Shown: positions 17,429 through 26,819 of the stretch, in pieces
How the letters are laid out: each line of letters begins with the position of its first letter
Position numbering within the stretch: the first letter of the stretch is position 1
From: Indioceanicola sp046045995
GTDB lineage: Bacteria; Pseudomonadota; Alphaproteobacteria; Azospirillales; Azospirillaceae
Assembly: GCA_046045995.1 (NCBI GenBank)
Contig: JBJOKR010000002.1
Location: forward strand, 1 to 64,000
DNA length: 64,000 nucleotides
Direction: 5' to 3'
Notes under the pieces: generated by a model
Database searches by the model: none
What the model was told of the DNA's origin: nothing
What the model saw: the letters and a program-made list of their open reading frames with translations, nothing else
Translations under genes and position numbers: made by a program

Positions 17429-17576
17429 CCCCTTGAGGGAGAGGGAGGGGCCCGCCCGGAGCGAAGCGCAGGGTGGGAGGGTGAGGGGTCCGGCAGCGCC
17501 AGCCCGGTTCATCATCCGGCCTTTCCAGGTGTACCCCTCACCCTCCCATTGCTTGCGCAATGGACCCCTCAAGGGG
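17429..17576. repeat. Intergenic double inverted-repeat element
   Basis: Inner arms TGGGAGGGTGAGGGGT (17474-17489) and its exact complement (17533-17548) pair perfectly over 16 bases. Outer arms CCCCTTGAGGG (17429-17439) and CCCTCAAGGGG (17566-17576) pair perfectly over 11. No coding potential. It resembles the short GC-rich palindromic elements scattered between genes in many Proteobacteria. Bases 17305-17428 and 17577-17667 hold nothing else I can recognise. Confidence 0.7.
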
Positions 17577-17667
17577 AGAGGGGCGCGCAATCCGACACAC
17601 CGCCCTCGACGGCGGGCCCCGGTCGGTGCAGGCTGAGGTGTGCGACTTCCACCCTGCCCGGCCTGCC

Positions 17668-18291
17668 ATGATCCTTCTGACTGCCTTTCTGTTCGGGGCC
17701 ACGATCGGCATCGCCGTCGGGCCCATCGCGCTGCTGATCGCCGGCACTGGCCTGAAGCATGGGGCCTGGGCCGGTATACGGGCCGGGCTGGGGGCGGCGA
17801 CGGCGGATCTTCTCTATGCCCTTGTCGCACTGACTGCGGGCAGCCTGATCGCCCCCGCCCTGGCCGCCAACCGCGGCCCGATCGAGCTGGGGGCGGCGGG
17901 CCTGCTGACCGGATTCGGCCTGTGGATGCTGTACGGGGCCCTGAAGGCGGGGCGGGTGGCCGTCATCGCGCGGCAAGCGGCGTCGGGACCGGGGTCGGGA
18001 CCGGGGCCCGGCCGGCCGTTCCTGACCACCCTGTCGCTGACCATCGTCAATCCGTTGACGGTGCTGCTTTTCCTGGGCTTCACCGCCCATCTTCCGGCCG
18101 ATCCGGACACCGCGACAGTGCTGATGGCCGCATTTGCCCTGTTCCTGGGTAGCCTTGCCATGCAGATGGTCTTTGCATTGGGCGGGGCCGGGCTGGCCCG
18201 GGTGCTGAAGGATCCGGCCTGGATCCACCGGCTGAACATCCTGAGCGCGCTTGGCATCACCGCCTTTGGTCTGGCCGGATTTGTCCTGTGA
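17668..18291 (+). CDS. LysE/RhtB-family amino-acid exporter
   Basis: A 207-residue membrane protein with about six hydrophobic helices. The N-terminus FLFGATIGIAVGPIALLIAG contains the LysE-family G..GP..L pattern, and TLSLTIVNPLTVLLFLGF holds the conserved N-P of the fifth segment. The family exports amino acids and related metabolites by proton exchange. It is transcribed away from the flippase gene and has no obvious partner. No good ribosome site precedes the ATG at 17668, so the start is chosen on family alignment. Confidence 0.85.
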   Translation: MILLTAFLFGATIGIAVGPIALLIAGTGLKHGAWAGIRAGLGAATADLLYALVALTAGSLIAPALAANRGPIELGAAGLLTGFGLWMLYGALKAGRVAVIARQAASGPGSGPGPGRPFLTTLSLTIVNPLTVLLFLGFTAHLPADPDTATVLMAAFALFLGSLAMQMVFALGGAGLARVLKDPAWIHRLNILSALGITAFGLAGFVL

Positions 18292-18416
18292 CGGGCTGGC
18301 TGTGACGGGCTGGCGGGGGTGGCGAACGGGCGTGCGGGTATGCGGACTTGCCCAACGGACATCCCGTGATATAAACGCGCGGTTCACGGCACCACCTCCT
18401 GACGGGACCCGCGGCC

Positions 18417-18875
18417 TTGGCCATCCAGCCTTCCGTTCTCATCCTGAACGGGCCGAACCTCAATCTGCTCGGCACCCGAGAGCCCCATGTCTACGGCCAT
18501 GAGACGCTGGACGACGTGGAGCGGCTGTGTGAGGACGCGGCCCTGCGGCTGGGGCTGGAGATCGAGTTCCGGCAGTCCAACCATGAGGGGGAGCTGGTCA
18601 CCTGGATCCAGGAGGCGCGGGGCGACCATGACGCCATCATCCTGAATGCGGGCGCCTATACCCATACCTCCATTGCCATCCTGGACGCGCTCACCGCCGT
18701 CGGGCTGCCGGTGGTGGAGGTCCACTTGAGCAACATCTTCCGCCGCGAACCGTTTCGGCATCATTCCTATGTGTCCACGGTTGCCCGCGGCGTCATCTGC
18801 GGATTCGGCTCCCACGGTTATGTCCTGGCCCTCGAGGCGGTGTCCCGCCTGATCGAGGGACAGGACCAACGGTGA
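18417..18875 (+). CDS. aroQ: 3-dehydroquinate dehydratase, type II
   Basis: A 152-residue enzyme read from a TTG at 18417. VLILNGPNLNLLGTREPHVYG contains the flexible-lid Arg and catalytic Tyr. QSNHEGELV, ILNAGAYTHTSIA and VEVHLSNIFRREPFRHHS are the remaining type II blocks. It dehydrates 3-dehydroquinate in the shikimate pathway as a dodecamer. The order aroQ-accB-accC is common in alphaproteobacteria; accB follows after 39 bases. Length is normal. Confidence 0.95.
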   Translation: MAIQPSVLILNGPNLNLLGTREPHVYGHETLDDVERLCEDAALRLGLEIEFRQSNHEGELVTWIQEARGDHDAIILNAGAYTHTSIAILDALTAVGLPVVEVHLSNIFRREPFRHHSYVSTVARGVICGFGSHGYVLALEAVSRLIEGQDQR

Positions 18876-18914
18876 CAGCCGGGCCGGAGCCATCGAACAG
18901 GGTTTGAAAAGACA

Positions 18915-19373
18915 ATGGCGACCTTTGAACTGGATGCTGAGTTCGTGCGCAAGATGGCGGAGCTCCTGACGGAGACCGGCCTGACCGAGATCGAGTATTC
19001 GGAGGGGGAGAAGCGCATCCGCCTGACCAAGGCCGCCCCGCAGATCGCTCCGGCCATGTATGCCGCCCCGGCGGCACCGGCCCCGGTCGCCGCAGCTGCG
19101 GTCCCCGCCGCCCCGGTCGCGCTATCCCCGGCCCAGCACCCGGGCGCCCTGAAATCCCCGATGGTCGGCACCGCCTACCACGCGCCGGAGCCTGGGGCGT
19201 CCCCCTTCGTCAAGGTCGGCGACAGTGTGAAGGCGGGCCAGACCCTGCTGATCATCGAGGCGATGAAGGTGATGAACCCCATCAAGGCGCCGAAGGCCGG
19301 CACCATCACCCAGATCCTGGTCAACGATGCTCAGCCGGTCGAGTTCGGCGAGCCGCTGATGATCATCGAGTAA
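18915..19373 (+). CDS. accB: Biotin carboxyl carrier protein of acetyl-CoA carboxylase
   Basis: A 152-residue BCCP. The N-terminal helix-rich part (FVRKMAELLTETGLTEIEYS) is followed by an Ala/Pro linker (about 45-75) and the biotinyl domain with IIEAMKVMNPIKA, whose lysine carries biotin. It shuttles carboxybiotin between AccC and the carboxyltransferase for malonyl-CoA synthesis. accC starts 12 bases downstream, so they form an operon. Confidence 0.97.
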   Translation: MATFELDAEFVRKMAELLTETGLTEIEYSEGEKRIRLTKAAPQIAPAMYAAPAAPAPVAAAAVPAAPVALSPAQHPGALKSPMVGTAYHAPEPGASPFVKVGDSVKAGQTLLIIEAMKVMNPIKAPKAGTITQILVNDAQPVEFGEPLMIIE

Positions 19374-19385
19374 GGCGGAAAGCCG

Positions 19386-20729
19386 ATGTTCGAAAAGGTC
19401 CTCATCGCCAACCGCGGCGAAATCGCCCTGCGCATCCACCGGGCCTGCCGGGAGATGGGCATCAAGACGGTGGCGGTGCATTCCACCGCCGACGCGGATG
19501 CCATGCATGTCCGCCTGGCGGATGAGAGCGTGTGCATCGGCCCGCCCTCCTCTAAGGAAAGCTACCTGAACATCCCGGCCATCCTGTCGGCCGCGACGAT
19601 CACGGGCGCGGATGCCATCCATCCCGGCATCGGCTTCATGGCGGAGAATGCCCAGTTCGCCGAGATGGTGATCGAGCACGGCTTCGCCTGGATCGGCCCG
19701 ACGCCGGAGCATATCCGGATCATGGGCGACAAGGTGACCGCCAAGAAGACGGTCATTGCCCACGGCCTGCCCTGCGTCCCCGGGTCCGACGGGCCGGTGG
19801 ACACGGTGGATGAGGCCTTCGCCATCGGGGAGAAGGCAGGCTATCCGATCCTGATCAAGGCGGCCGCCGGCGGCGGCGGCAAGGGCATGAAGGTCGCCTG
19901 GAACAAGGACGAGCTGAAGGAGGCCTACCAGCTTGCCCGGGGGGAGGCGCGGGCCGCCTTCGGCAATGACCAGGTCTACATCGAGAAGTACCTGGCCAAT
20001 CCCCGCCATATCGAGATCCAGCTCCTGGGCGACCACCACGGCAACGTGGTGCATTTCGGGGAGCGTGACTGCTCCCTCCAGCGCCGCCACCAGAAGGTGG
20101 TGGAGGAAGCCCCCTCCCCCGCCCTGAACGCGGAGGAACGGGAGCGTATCGGGGCGCTGGCCGCCCGAACCGCGAAGCTGATCGGCTATCGCGGCGTCGG
20201 CACCATGGAGTTCCTGTACGAAAACGGGCAGTTCTTCTTCATCGAGATGAACACCCGCCTGCAGATCGAGCACACGATCACCGAGATGATCACCGGCGTG
20301 GATCTGGTGAGGGAGCAGATACGGGTGGCGACCGGTGCGCCTCTGGGCTTCACCCAGAAGGACATCAAGTACAACGGCCACTCCATCGAATGCCGGATCA
20401 ACGCCGAACATCCGGAGACATTCATGCCCTCCCCCGGCCTGGTGAGGCAGTACCATGCGCCGGGCGGCCTGGGTGTGCGCGTCGACTCGGCGCTGTACGA
20501 CGGCTACCGTATCCCGTCGCACTATGACAGCATGATCGCCAAGCTGATCGTGCACGGCAACAGCCGCAACGAATGCCTGATGCGCCTGCGCCGGGCGCTG
20601 GAGGAATTCGTCATCGTCGGCGTCGACACCTCCATCCCCCTGCACCAGAAGATCATCGCCGAAACCGATTTCATCAACGGCGATTACGATATCCGCTGGC
20701 TTGAAGACTGGATGAAGAAAGGCGCCTGA
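19386..20729 (+). CDS. accC: Biotin carboxylase subunit of acetyl-CoA carboxylase
   Basis: A 447-residue ATP-grasp enzyme. It starts KVLIANRGEIALRIHRAC and has the glycine-rich lid AAAGGGGKGMKVAW, HIEIQLLGDHHGN, and FFFIEMNTRLQIEHTITEM with metal-binding Glu and catalytic Arg. It carboxylates biotin on AccB with bicarbonate and ATP. Length is as expected. It is the last gene of the aroQ-accB-accC run. Confidence 0.97.
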   Translation: MFEKVLIANRGEIALRIHRACREMGIKTVAVHSTADADAMHVRLADESVCIGPPSSKESYLNIPAILSAATITGADAIHPGIGFMAENAQFAEMVIEHGFAWIGPTPEHIRIMGDKVTAKKTVIAHGLPCVPGSDGPVDTVDEAFAIGEKAGYPILIKAAAGGGGKGMKVAWNKDELKEAYQLARGEARAAFGNDQVYIEKYLANPRHIEIQLLGDHHGNVVHFGERDCSLQRRHQKVVEEAPSPALNAEERERIGALAARTAKLIGYRGVGTMEFLYENGQFFFIEMNTRLQIEHTITEMITGVDLVREQIRVATGAPLGFTQKDIKYNGHSIECRINAEHPETFMPSPGLVRQYHAPGGLGVRVDSALYDGYRIPSHYDSMIAKLIVHGNSRNECLMRLRRALEEFVIVGVDTSIPLHQKIIAETDFINGDYDIRWLEDWMKKGA

Positions 20730-21186
20730 GGGCACGGGACCACAACGGCGGCACATGCCCGTGGTTGCCGGCCCTTGCTTGCTCCCGCCCCGATGGGCTG
20801 GGCGGCTCCCTGACGGCGCCATTCAGCCAGGGTAGCAGGTCCAGAAGCGGCCACCGGGCTGTGTCCTTGGTCCAGATTGGCATGACCGGGGGGCGGTATC
20901 GGCAAGGGCGAGGTGTCGGTTTGACAGGTCGCGACTGATGTTTCGGTCTGTGACGATGAAAAGCGCATAGCAGAGGGTGGCCGGTCCGACCGTGAACGCT
21001 CAGGTGGGTCGGGCGGCGCGTTCCCGCGGGCCGCATACATGACCGAGCCCTACCCAAGAGCCACCATTCATCGTGACCGATCAAAGGCGGCTTTGTTTTC
21101 ATCCGTCGCCGGGTGGCCCCTCCGTAACTTGGCGCCCGGCCGCACCGGCGGTGCTGCGGCGGTCACCGCCGTACAGACGGTCAGGT
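20730..21186. other. 457-base gap without a recognisable gene
   Basis: The stretch lies between the convergent accC and ribD genes. Open frames exist, but their translations are Arg/Pro-rich with no family resemblance, and I see no ribosome sites, tRNA or clear hairpin with T-tract. I looked for an FMN riboswitch, because ribD is adjacent, and found no conserved core. It may be a rearrangement junction or decayed sequence. Confidence 0.4.
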
Positions 21187-22326
21187 TTACCATGCGTTGC
21201 TGTAGGCTTGCCGCGCCCAGCTTTCCATCTGGTCGGGGCCGCAGAGGCGCAGATCGGTGCGGATGAACCGGGGGGCGGCGGCAAGGCTTGAAAGGGCCAG
21301 AGGTTGGGCGGCGGGAAGGCCGTCACCGCCCAGCACGATCCCCGCCCGGAACCAGTCCAGCCGGTCCACCCGATCGGCCGTGAGGAGGGAGGCGGCAAGG
21401 GCCGCCCCACCTTCTGCCATCACCCGGGTGATACCCCGGGCGGCCAGGGCGGCAAGCAGCCCGGTGACCGGCAGGCGCCCGTCCGGGCCGGGCGCGATCT
21501 CCAGCAGCACGGCCCCGGCATCGGTCAGGGCGCGGCGCCGGTCCGGATCGCCAGAACCGGGCAGGCAGGCGATCCACAGGGGCGTGGTCCCGGCCCCACG
21601 CACCAGCCGGCTGGTCACAGGCAGACGCAGGCGGCTGTCCGCGACCACGCGCACGGGCGACCGCCCCTCCAGTCCCGGCAGTCGGCAGGTCAGCTCCGGA
21701 TCATCGGCAAGCGCGGTGCCAATGCCGACCAGGATGGCATCGTGCCGGGCGCGCAGGCCGTGGGTCCAGGCCCGGGCCACGGGCCCGGTGATCCATTGGC
21801 TTTCCCCCGCCGCGGTGGCGATGCGCCCGTCAAGGGAGGTGGCGAGCTTGAGGGTGACCAGCGGCCGCCCCTCCCGGATGCGGCGGAAGAACCCCTCGTT
21901 CAGGGCCGCCGCCTCCCCCTCCATCAGGCCGGTATCGACCCGGATCCCGGCATCGCGCAGGCGCTGGATACCGCTGCCATGCACCCGCGGGTCCGGGTCC
22001 TGGCAGGCGATGACCACCCGGGCCACCCCGGCGGCCATCAGCGCTTCCGTGCAGGGTGGCGTCTTGCCATGGTGGTTGCAGGGTTCCAGGCTGACATAGA
22101 CGGTCGCCCCCCGGGCCGCCGCACCGGCCTGGGCCAGGGCGATCGTCTCCCCATGCGGGCGGCCGCCGACACCGGTATGACCGCGGCCGACGACGCGACC
22201 GTCCTTCACCACGACACAGCCGACGGACGGGTTGGGCCAGACCCGCCCCAGCCCCCGCGCCGCCAGGCCCAGGGCCGCCTGCATGTGGGCATGGTCACTG
22301 TCGGTGAAGGCGGGCGGGCTGGTCAT
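21187..22326 (-). CDS. ribD: Bifunctional riboflavin deaminase/reductase
   Basis: A 379-residue two-domain enzyme. The N-terminal deaminase carries HGETIALAQAG and PCNHHGKTPPCTEAL (zinc ligands His and two Cys). The C-terminal reductase begins near residue 150 with LVTLKLATSLDGRIATAAGE. It converts the pyrimidine from GTP cyclohydrolase II to 5-amino-6-ribitylamino-uracil phosphate. It lies 26 bases downstream of nrdR on the same strand, the usual alphaproteobacterial order. The expected ribE and later genes do not follow. Confidence 0.95.
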   Translation of the reverse strand: MTSPPAFTDSDHAHMQAALGLAARGLGRVWPNPSVGCVVVKDGRVVGRGHTGVGGRPHGETIALAQAGAAARGATVYVSLEPCNHHGKTPPCTEALMAAGVARVVIACQDPDPRVHGSGIQRLRDAGIRVDTGLMEGEAAALNEGFFRRIREGRPLVTLKLATSLDGRIATAAGESQWITGPVARAWTHGLRARHDAILVGIGTALADDPELTCRLPGLEGRSPVRVVADSRLRLPVTSRLVRGAGTTPLWIACLPGSGDPDRRRALTDAGAVLLEIAPGPDGRLPVTGLLAALAARGITRVMAEGGAALAASLLTADRVDRLDWFRAGIVLGGDGLPAAQPLALSSLAAAPRFIRTDLRLCGPDQMESWARQAYSNAW

Positions 22327-22352
22327 GGCGGGGCTGGCGCGCGGGGAACCGA

Positions 22353-22823
22353 TCAGGTCGGCTCGGCCGGGAGGTCGGTGCGCAGGGTTTCCACGAAGTC
22401 GTTGAAATCGGCGGCTTCGCGGAAATCGCGGTAGACGGAGGCGTAGCGGATATAGGCGACCTTATCCAGGGCGGCCAGGTGATGCATCACCATCTCCCCC
22501 ACCTGCTTGGACGGGATCTCCGTCTCACCCGACGATTCGAGCTGGCGGACGATGGAGTTCACAACCCGGTCGATGCGGTCGGCATCCACCGGCCGTTTGC
22601 GCAGCGCGATGCGCATGGACCGCAGCAGCTTCTCCCGGTCGAAGGGCTCCCGCGTTCCACCTGACTTCACCACCGTCAGCTCACGCAACTGCACCCGCTC
22701 GAAGGTGGTGAAGCGGGCGCCGCAGGCCGGGCAGAACCGCCGCCGCCGGATGGCGGAGTTGTCCTCCGTCGGGCGGCTGTCCTTCACCTGGGTATCGTCA
22801 TTGCCGCAGAACGGGCACCGCAT
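22353..22823 (-). CDS. nrdR: Transcriptional repressor NrdR
   Basis: A 156-residue protein starting MRCPFCGNDDTQVKDSRP after a GGGGAGGGG ribosome site. The zinc ribbon uses CPFC and CPAC. The ATP-cone follows from about residue 50 (ELTVVKSGGTREPFDREKL). It senses nucleotides and represses ribonucleotide reductase operons at NrdR boxes. It lies between glyA and ribD on the same strand, a conserved arrangement. Confidence 0.96.
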   Translation of the reverse strand: MRCPFCGNDDTQVKDSRPTEDNSAIRRRRFCPACGARFTTFERVQLRELTVVKSGGTREPFDREKLLRSMRIALRKRPVDADRIDRVVNSIVRQLESSGETEIPSKQVGEMVMHHLAALDKVAYIRYASVYRDFREAADFNDFVETLRTDLPAEPT

Positions 22824-22894
22824 GTCTAATCCCCTCCCCGCTTCTTGTTGTTGATTCCGCCGCGCTCGCCACGCTTGCCCGTGATCCGGGTCCC

Positions 22895-24184
<1,290 letters not shown>

Positions 24185-24297
24185 GGCGCTCATCCTTTCG
24201 GGCCGGCGGCGGCCCCGTGCTGCTGATCTGACCCGTGGGGGCCCTTGTGCTGCGGATCGGGCCGGCAAAGGCCCGGGTCAATGTGATGTCGGCCCGC

Positions 24298-24807
24298 TCA
24301 GCCGAGCTTGGCGACACGACGTGCGTGCCGCCCGCCCGCGAACGGTGTGGCAAGGAAGGTGGCGATGCAGTCCCGGGCGACCTCCACACCGGTGGTACGG
24401 GCGCCCAGGACAATGACATTGGCGTCATTGTGCTCGCGGGCCAGTCGGGCACCGGTCACATCGTGGATCAGGGCAGCCCGCACATGGCGGTGACGGTTGG
24501 CGGCGATGGAAATGCCGATGCCGCTGCCGCAGATCAACACGCCGCGACCCGCCCGCCCATCGGCCAGGGCGGCGGCAAGCGCATCGGCGAAGTCTGGATA
24601 ATCCACACTGTCGGGTCTGTGCGGCCCCAGGTCGAGAACGCTGTGCCCCGCCTGCTCCATCACCGCCCGCAGGTCGGCCTTCAGGTCCAGACCGGCATGG
24701 TCCGACGCGATGGCGATCGCCGCAGGGACCGCTGCGGGCGCTTCGGCACCGGGGGACGTGCCGGGGTGGCTGCTCACCGGATTGCCCATGGTGGTGGGAC
24801 TGCTCAT
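24298..24807 (-). CDS. rpiB: Ribose-5-phosphate isomerase B
   Basis: A 169-residue protein with an N-terminal Pro/Ser-rich extension of about 30 residues before the family start AIASDHAGLDLKADLR. LICGSGIGISIAANRHRHVR contains the catalytic Cys loop and phosphate-binding Arg/His, and LAREHNDANVIVLGAR is typical. It interconverts ribose-5-P and ribulose-5-P. It heads the rpiB-glyA-nrdR-ribD run, as in many alphaproteobacteria. The upstream start (24807 or 24789) is not certain. Confidence 0.93.
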   Translation of the reverse strand: MSSPTTMGNPVSSHPGTSPGAEAPAAVPAAIAIASDHAGLDLKADLRAVMEQAGHSVLDLGPHRPDSVDYPDFADALAAALADGRAGRGVLICGSGIGISIAANRHRHVRAALIHDVTGARLAREHNDANVIVLGARTTGVEVARDCIATFLATPFAGGRHARRVAKLG

Positions 24808-25355
24808 GCTGGGGGCATCCCGTCCTGCCGGCCCGCGCGGGCGGACCGATCGCGTGTGGAAGGCAGCGACGCCCTGTCGCGCCTGGAGTCGCCGCCGATT
24901 GGGCAGGACCGTACCAGATGATGTGGTCGGTTGCCAGTTCCGGCACCATACCGCTTCGCAACGCCGCACTGCCCCGCGCGCGCGACTGCCGGTGCCATTG
25001 CCAGCGCGACCGACACATCCCGCACGCGCACCGGAACGGCCGCAGAACAATCAAAACGGAAAATCATTCCTTGCGCCAAGTAAATCGCTGCTCTGCGAGC
25101 CATGCCGAACCCGCAAGGGCGAAATCCGATCCGACTATAGAACTATGCCCTGCGTCCTAGGCCTACAACTGAGGGACAATCGATCCGGTGTCGCCGGTTG
25201 TGAAATTCGGAATCTTGAGCCTGCCAAGCTGTCACGACTTGGGCACGAAAGTGCGGCAAAGTAACTTGAGTGTGAAGATGCTGTTTTGTGATTGACAGGT
25301 AAATTCATGTGTGCGAAGCGAAAGCCATGTGACATTTACTCTCAGGGCTTCTGCA
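24808..25355. promoter_or_regulatory. Long divergent promoter region between rpiB and the MucR-type gene
   Basis: These 548 bases separate rpiB (leftward) from the Ros/MucR regulator (rightward). The right half, from about 25050, is clearly richer in A and T than its surroundings. MucR proteins bind AT-rich DNA and often autoregulate, so operators are expected here. I see no convincing open frame or RNA gene. Confidence 0.4.
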
Positions 25356-25799
25356 ATGACGGACCAGAACGGAAATGATCTCCAGGCGGACGACCTGCTC
25401 CGCATGACGGTGGACATTGTGTCGGCCTATGTCGGCAATAATGTTCTTCCCACCCAACAGATCCCGGACGTCATCACCACCGTCTATGCCTCGCTTACGG
25501 ATCTCAAGGGCGGTCAACGTGACATCCAGTCGGAACCGCTGCGCCCCGCCGTACCCATCAAGAAGTCGGTGACTCCGGAATATATTGTCTGTCTGGAGGA
25601 TGGGAAGAAGCTGAAGATGCTGAAGCGCCATCTGCGCTCCACCTACGGCATGAGCCCGGATGATTACCGGACGAAATGGGGCCTCCCCCAGGACTACCCC
25701 ATGGTCGCGCCGAACTATGCCGCCCAACGTTCTGAATTCGCGAAGAAAATCGGCCTTGGCCGGACGTCCACCCGGCAGCCGCGCCGTCGCGCGTCCTGA
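25356..25799 (+). CDS. Ros/MucR-family zinc-finger transcriptional regulator
   Basis: A 147-residue regulator. YIVCLEDGKKLKMLKRHL with a following His is the prokaryotic zinc finger, and GMSPDDYRTKWGLPQDYPMV is the invariant MucR segment. The N-terminal part (MTVDIVSAYVGNNVLP) mediates oligomerisation in the family. MucR proteins act as H-NS-like silencers on AT-rich promoters and control cell cycle, exopolysaccharide and host-interaction genes. A strong terminator follows at 25845. Start chosen at MTDQNGN; a start 15 codons upstream is less typical. Confidence 0.93.
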   Translation: MTDQNGNDLQADDLLRMTVDIVSAYVGNNVLPTQQIPDVITTVYASLTDLKGGQRDIQSEPLRPAVPIKKSVTPEYIVCLEDGKKLKMLKRHLRSTYGMSPDDYRTKWGLPQDYPMVAPNYAAQRSEFAKKIGLGRTSTRQPRRRAS

Positions 25800-25844
25800 T
25801 CTGCGGCATGGCGGTGCCGGAAGCCCGTCTCCCGATGGAAATAC

Positions 25845-25873
25845 AAAGGCCGCCCCCGATGGGGCGGCCTTTT
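25845..25873 (+). terminator. Rho-independent terminator of the MucR-type gene
   Basis: AAAGGCCGCCCC, a short loop, then GGGGCGGCCTTTT: a perfect GC-rich stem ending in a T-run. The A-run on the other side would also let it work for leftward transcription of the small gene at 25917. Confidence 0.85.
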
Positions 25874-25916
25874 CCTTTGGGCTCGGATGTCCCGGACAAG
25901 GCGTCAATCGCCGGTG

Positions 25917-26123
25917 TCAGCGACCCGGCTGGATGCCGGCCTTTCGGGCCAGGACATAATTCAGCTTGGCGATTGCAGTCCGGGACAGGGTGTGGCGTCC
26001 GGCACCGGCCGGGCCCTGGATTGTCACTTCCGTGTTGGTGACGGTATCGATGGCCGATACCCGCATGATGGCGCCAACCTGCTGGAATTCCAGCAGCACC
26101 GTTCCCTGACGCTCCTGCCCCAT
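25917..26123 (-). CDS. Small conserved protein, DUF6898-like
   Basis: A 68-residue protein starting MGQERQGTVLLEFQQVGAI, with RVSAIDTVTNTEVTIQGPA and a Lys/Arg-containing C-terminal helix (AIAKLNYVLARKAG). The pattern resembles the small DUF6898 proteins of Rhodospirillales. Function is unknown. A GGGGGG ribosome site precedes the ATG. It follows the MarR-type gene by 78 bases on the same strand, so it may be co-transcribed. Confidence 0.6.
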   Translation of the reverse strand: MGQERQGTVLLEFQQVGAIMRVSAIDTVTNTEVTIQGPAGAGRHTLSRTAIAKLNYVLARKAGIQPGR

Positions 26124-26201
26124 GTCCCCCCCAAGACCCTGTACCCGAACTCCGGCGGTCCCGTGTCCCACCCGAAGCGGCGGCCCTACCTGGCCCGACC
26201 C

Positions 26202-26675
26202 TCAGGCGAGCGACGTGGAGTAGGTGGTGTAATCCAGTGCCGATGTCCAGAAGCGCTCCAGCTTGCGCATGGTTTCGTTGGCGCGCTGCAATTCCTCCTG
26301 GGAAATGCCGGCCTGCCCATCCAGGGCGGCGATCTGCCGCTCGAAAAGGGTGCTCACCTTGTCACGGAGGGACAGCCCCTTCTCCGACAGCCGCACCCTG
26401 ACCGACCGGCGGTCATGGGGCGAACGCTCCTGGGAGATGTAGCCGTTCTCGAACATCTTTTTGACGTTGTAGGAGACATTGGACCCCAGGTAATAGCCCC
26501 GGGCCGTCAGCTCCCCGACCGTCAACTCGTCATCGCCGATGTTGTAGAGGATCAGGCTCTGGACGTTGTTGATGTCCTGCACACCCAGCCGGTCCAGCTC
26601 GACCTTCAGCACTTCCAGGAAATGGCGGTGCAGGCGCTCAATCAGCAGGATGCTGTCATAGTAGGGCTGTCGCAA
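26202..26675 (-). CDS. MarR-family winged-helix regulator (LdtR-like)
   Basis: A 157-residue protein read from a TTG at 26675 directly behind AGGGAGAGGGAG. The winged helix is visible: LTVGELTARGYYLGSNVSYN (recognition helix) and YISQERSPHDRRSVRVRLS (wing with the DRR motif). Dimerisation helices lie at both ends. The length and NVQSLILYNIGDDELTVGEL resemble the alphaproteobacterial LdtR group. It lies just downstream of three valine-degradation genes, which it might regulate, though LdtR relatives control cell-wall and stress genes. An imperfect palindrome is upstream at 26740-26773. Confidence 0.88.
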   Translation of the reverse strand: MRQPYYDSILLIERLHRHFLEVLKVELDRLGVQDINNVQSLILYNIGDDELTVGELTARGYYLGSNVSYNVKKMFENGYISQERSPHDRRSVRVRLSEKGLSLRDKVSTLFERQIAALDGQAGISQEELQRANETMRKLERFWTSALDYTTYSTSLA

Positions 26676-26739
26676 CTCCCTCTCCCTTCATTCCCGGGCC
26701 TGGTCTGGCGGCAGGCGCACGGATACGCCCATCGCCCGA

Positions 26740-26773
26740 TTACCCTTGTGTGCAAGGCCATGCAAGAGGGTAA
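26740..26773. promoter_or_regulatory. Imperfect palindrome upstream of the MarR-type gene
   Basis: TTACCCT (26740-26746) and AGGGTAA (26767-26773) are exact complements, and each is followed inward by TGCA after 4 and 2 bases respectively. The position, 65-98 bases upstream of the MarR-type start, suits an autoregulatory operator. A possible promoter (TTGATG, 16 bases, TATATG) lies further upstream on the minus strand. Confidence 0.45.
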
Positions 26774-26819
26774 CCGGGAGACAACGCGGATTCACCATAT
26801 AACTTGACAGCTTATCGCA

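Noticed and set aside
19122..20822. Long open frame opposite accB and accC
   Set aside because: accB and accC are unmistakable on the plus strand; the antisense frame is a by-product of GC-rich codon use.
20674..21102. Leftward open frames in the accC-ribD gap
   Set aside because: Arg/Pro-rich, no ribosome site, overlap the accC 3' end, no recognisable motif.
21040..21186. Possible FMN riboswitch near ribD
   Set aside because: The gap is downstream of ribD, and none of the conserved FMN-element core segments could be found on either strand.
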